A stretch of DNA of 7,047 nucleotides from Acidimicrobiaceae bacterium (lineage in GTDB: Bacteria; Actinomycetota; Acidimicrobiia; Acidimicrobiales; Palsa-688). Numbering within the stretch: position 1 is the stretch's first letter; the number at the start of each line of letters is the position of its first letter. The position numbers and the translations under genes are program-made. Location of the stretch: assembly GCA_003158835.1 (NCBI GenBank), contig PMLI01000303.1, forward strand, positions 1 through 7,047, written 5' to 3'. Below the pieces are notes generated by a model. That model was given only the letters and a program-made list of their open reading frames with translations. It was not told where the DNA came from and made no database searches. Below are positions 5,279-7,047 of this stretch, one piece after another.

Positions 5279-6483
5279 GGCCCGAGGGGGACGACCTGGA
5301 GGTCGGGCGATACCGGCATGCCCTTGCGCCATACCGAACGGGCCACGATCTTGGACGGGTCGACCCGGTCGGGGTACTTGCTGGCGATGAGGCGGACCTC
5401 CTCGAGCAGACCTTCGGTCAGCGTCGTGGGGTTGAGGCCCAGGGCGAGGAAGCGGTCGTTGCGCACGACGAGGTCGTTTTCGGCTGCCTCCTGGCGGGGG
5501 TTGGGCAGCATGACCACGGCCGCCCCCGTCAACTTGGACACCAGCTGGGCCAGGTCGCGCACCTTGTACACCTCGGTCGTCTGGTTGAAGACCGATACGC
5601 GCTCGCCGGCCGCGGGGGGGTTGTTGACGGCTATCTCGATGCACCTCACAGTGTCGCGGATGTGGATGAACGCCCTGGTCTGGCCGCCCGTACCGTGCAC
5701 CGTCAAGGGGTGGCCGATGGCGGCCTGCATCAAGAACCGGTTGAGCACGGTCCCGTAGTCACCGTCGTAGTCGAAGCGGTTGACCAGGCGGTCGTCCAAA
5801 GAGGTCTGAACCGTCTGGGTACCCCAAACGATGCCCTGGTGGAGATCGGTGATGCGGGCCCCGTCGTTCTTGGCATAGAAGGCGAAGAGCAGCTGGTCCA
5901 GGGTCTTGGTCATGTGGTACACGGATCCCGGGTTGGCCGGGTGCAGGATCTCGCGCACCAGTTCGCCGTCGGGGGTCGGCACCTTGACGGCCAGGTAGCC
6001 CTCGGGGATGGGGGCGGAGCCGGACCAGCCGTACCCGTACACGCCCATGGTCCCCAGGTGCACGACGGCGGCATCGACCCCGGCGTCCACCAGCGCGCAC
6101 AGCAGGTTGTGGGTGCCGCGGACGTTGTTGTCGACCGTGTAGCGCTTGGCCCGGGGCGAGCGCATCGAGTACGGCGCCGCCCGCTGCTCGGCAAAGTGGA
6201 CGATGGCGTCCGGCTGGAACTCCTGCAACAAGCTGACGAGCCGGCTGTACTGGAGGGCCAGGTCCATGTTCACGAAATCGATCTCTTTGCCGGACACCGC
6301 TTTCCAGGCCCGCAAACGCTCGCCGATAGGCCGGATCGGGGTCAGGGACTCGACCTCGAGCTCGATATCGATGCACCGGCGCGAAAGGTTGTCGACAATC
6401 AGGATGTCGTGACCATTCGCTGATAAGTGAAGGGAGGTCGGCCAACCACAAAAGCCGTCCCCACCCAGGATCATAATTTTCAT
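5275..6483 (-). CDS. sqdB: UDP-sulfoquinovose synthase (SqdB/SQD1 family, NAD-dependent SDR)
   Basis: Predicted to convert UDP-glucose plus sulfite to UDP-sulfoquinovose, the head-group donor for sulfolipid (SQDG) or sulfoquinovose-bearing glycans, using tightly bound NAD. At 402 residues it is close to the mature plant and cyanobacterial enzymes. Features: a Rossmann loop GGDGFCGWPTSLHLS (7-21), VDNLSRR (30-36), SLTPI (46-50), HFAEQRAAPYSM (96-107), LGTMGVYG (143-150, catalytic Thr145), VYHMTK (188-193; Tyr189 and Lys193 of the SDR YxxxK), FDYDGDYGTVLNRF (237-250), and GHPLTVHGTGGQTRAF (257-272). The EQR-APYSM and GGDG-CGW motifs are specific to this family rather than to general UDP-glucose epimerases. 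The ATG at 6483 has a good Shine-Dalgarno (AGGTGA, 3 bases before it); the next ATG at 6474 would cut the Rossmann strand. It appears monocistronic, with no glycosyltransferase beside it. It looks less GC-rich than its neighbours by eye. An archaeal Agl3-like role in glycan synthesis is possible instead of lipid synthesis. Confidence 0.9.
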   Translation of the reverse strand: MKIMILGGDGFCGWPTSLHLSANGHDILIVDNLSRRCIDIELEVESLTPIRPIGERLRAWKAVSGKEIDFVNMDLALQYSRLVSLLQEFQPDAIVHFAEQRAAPYSMRSPRAKRYTVDNNVRGTHNLLCALVDAGVDAAVVHLGTMGVYGYGWSGSAPIPEGYLAVKVPTPDGELVREILHPANPGSVYHMTKTLDQLLFAFYAKNDGARITDLHQGIVWGTQTVQTSLDDRLVNRFDYDGDYGTVLNRFLMQAAIGHPLTVHGTGGQTRAFIHIRDTVRCIEIAVNNPPAAGERVSVFNQTTEVYKVRDLAQLVSKLTGAAVVMLPNPRQEAAENDLVVRNDRFLALGLNPTTLTEGLLEEVRLIASKYPDRVDPSKIVARSVWRKGMPVSPDLQVVPLGP

Positions 6484-6521
6484 CGTTCACCTACAGTAGT
6501 TGGCGGGATGGCACAACCCTA
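6484..6521 (-). promoter_or_regulatory. sqdB ribosome-binding site and candidate -10 hexamers
   Basis: On the minus strand AGGTGA (6492-6487) ends 3 bases before the sqdB ATG and is the clearest Shine-Dalgarno in the window. Two hexamers fit TAnnnT. TACTGT (6498-6493) is 9 bases before the ATG; if used, the Shine-Dalgarno would lie at the very 5' end of the mRNA. TAGGGT (6521-6516) has a TTGTTG 18 bases further upstream (6545-6540) as a weak -35 and would leave a leader of about 25 bases that includes the Shine-Dalgarno. The second fits the presence of a Shine-Dalgarno better. The ribosome-binding site is well supported; the choice of promoter is not. Confidence 0.45.
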
Positions 6522-6563
6522 AGTCCCGGGTAACTATCTCAACAAGGGCCCAGCTACTCCCCC

Positions 6564-6569
6564 TACGCT
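6564..6569 (+). promoter_or_regulatory. Possible -10 element of rlmN
   Basis: TACGCT fits TAnnnT and ends 8 bases before the GTG chosen as the rlmN start (6578), compatible with a leaderless or nearly leaderless transcript. A GGGA at 6570-6573 could instead act as a weak Shine-Dalgarno. No -35 is evident. Evidence is positional only. Confidence 0.3.
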
Positions 6570-6577
6570 GGGACGCT

Positions 6578-7047
6578 GTGCCGGGTGCGTTCGATGTGAG
6601 CCGGGACGAGCTGGCGGAGTTACTGGCTGGTGAGCCACGCTTTCGCACCGAACAGGTTTGGCGGGGCATCTGGGAAAGAGGCGAGCTGCCGCCGGACATG
6701 ACCGACCTGCCGAAGAGCCTGCGTGAACGGCTTGGCGCAGTATTGGTCCGCGCCCTGTGCGAGGTCTCCCGGTCTATCTCGTCCGACCGTCGGACCACCA
6801 AATGGCTGTGGCGGCTAGCCGACGGCGCCCTGGTCGAGACGGTGCTGATGCTCTACCCTGACCGGGCCACGGTTTGCGTCTCCAGCCAGGCGGGCTGCGC
6901 CATGGGCTGCAGCTTCTGCGCCACCGGCCAGGCCGGCTTTGCCCGTCACCTGTCTGTGGGCGAGATCGTCGAACAGGTGGTCGCCGCCAGACGGGAGGCT
7001 CTCCCCCGGCGCCTGGGCAATGTGGTCTTCATGGGCATGGGCGAGCC
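6578..7047 (+). CDS. rlmN: Dual-specificity RNA methyltransferase RlmN (partial, 3' end outside window)
   Basis: Radical-SAM enzyme that methylates C2 of adenosine 2503 in 23S rRNA and, in many bacteria, adenosine 37 of some tRNAs. The first 156 codons are present. The N-terminal accessory domain includes FRTEQVWRGIWERG (22-35) and MTDLPKSLRERL (41-52). The core then shows LVETVLMLYPDRATVCVSS (85-103), the radical-SAM motif CAMGCSFC (Cys107, Cys111, Cys114, which bind the [4Fe-4S] cluster), ATGQAGFARHLSVGEIVEQV (115-134), and VVFMGMGE at the edge. The ATGxxGF and FMGMGEP strings distinguish RlmN/Cfr-type enzymes from other radical-SAM proteins. The methyl-carrying cysteine near the C-terminus lies outside, so Cfr cannot be formally excluded, but an RlmN housekeeping role is far more likely. 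The GTG at 6578 is chosen; a GTG at 6596 would remove part of the first helix, and a TTG at 6500 would give an implausible extension. Confidence 0.95.
   Translation, partial: MPGAFDVSRDELAELLAGEPRFRTEQVWRGIWERGELPPDMTDLPKSLRERLGAVLVRALCEVSRSISSDRRTTKWLWRLADGALVETVLMLYPDRATVCVSSQAGCAMGCSFCATGQAGFARHLSVGEIVEQVVAARREALPRRLGNVVFMGMGE

Noticed and set aside
5260..5282. GGCCC / GGGCC inverted repeat spanning the mshD-sqdB stop codons
   Set aside because: Five-base arms with a 13-base loop in a G/C-rich region are expected by chance; no T-tract on either strand.
5292..5305. Small inverted repeat CGACC-TGGA-GGTCG just past the mshD stop, considered as a terminator
   Set aside because: Only a 5-bp stem, with no T-run after it on the plus strand, and it encodes conserved-frame residues of SqdB; insufficient for a terminator call.
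5662..6423. A 253-codon plus-strand frame antisense to sqdB
   Set aside because: Entirely opposite a conserved SqdB coding region; Val/Gly/His/Asp-rich shadow without domains.

Overview
The window reads as a compact, GC-rich chromosomal segment of an actinobacterium. Three things support this: (1) mycothiol synthase (mshD), whose product mycothiol is an actinobacterial thiol; (2) the hisD-hisC-hisB-hisH gene order with a monofunctional HisB; (3) very high G/C at third codon positions, with long spurious antisense frames. The class Acidimicrobiia is my best guess from the style of the proteins, but that is inference, not proof.

Layout from left to right. Positions 1-3301, minus strand: the head of a histidine biosynthesis operon, transcribed hisD > hisC > hisB > hisH. 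The first two junctions are 4-base stop/start overlaps and the third has a 1-base gap. hisH runs off the left edge. Positions 3391-3588, plus strand: a small unrecognised helical protein, divergent from hisD. Its 3' end overlaps the 3' end of nth (endonuclease III, minus strand, to 4314) by 12 bases. Positions 4343-5278, plus strand: mshD, divergent from nth across only 28 bases. Positions 5275-6483, minus strand: a UDP-sulfoquinovose synthase (sqdB/SQD1 family), whose TAG stop shares a palindromic CTAG with the mshD stop. Positions 6578-7047, plus strand: the 5' part of rlmN (radical-SAM adenine-C2 methyltransferase), divergent from sqdB and cut by the right edge.

The his genes act together. 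HisH (with HisF, outside the window) makes imidazole glycerol phosphate, HisB dehydrates it, HisC transaminates the product, and HisD performs the final two oxidations to histidine. The histidinol-phosphate phosphatase is not in the window. The other genes are single-gene units for DNA base-excision repair, thiol redox buffering, sulfoquinovose sugar-nucleotide synthesis, and rRNA/tRNA modification. There is no gene-free stretch over 300 bases. The longest gap is 94 bases, between sqdB and rlmN.

I found no mobile element, CRISPR array, RNA gene or clear novel system. The points most worth a second look are: a sulfoquinovose gene in a mycothiol producer with no adjacent glycosyltransferase; a recurring TAnnnT hexamer 7-9 bases before the first codon of most transcription-unit heads, which suggests leaderless transcripts and would move some starts; the fused stop codons of mshD and sqdB; and the unnamed 65-residue protein.
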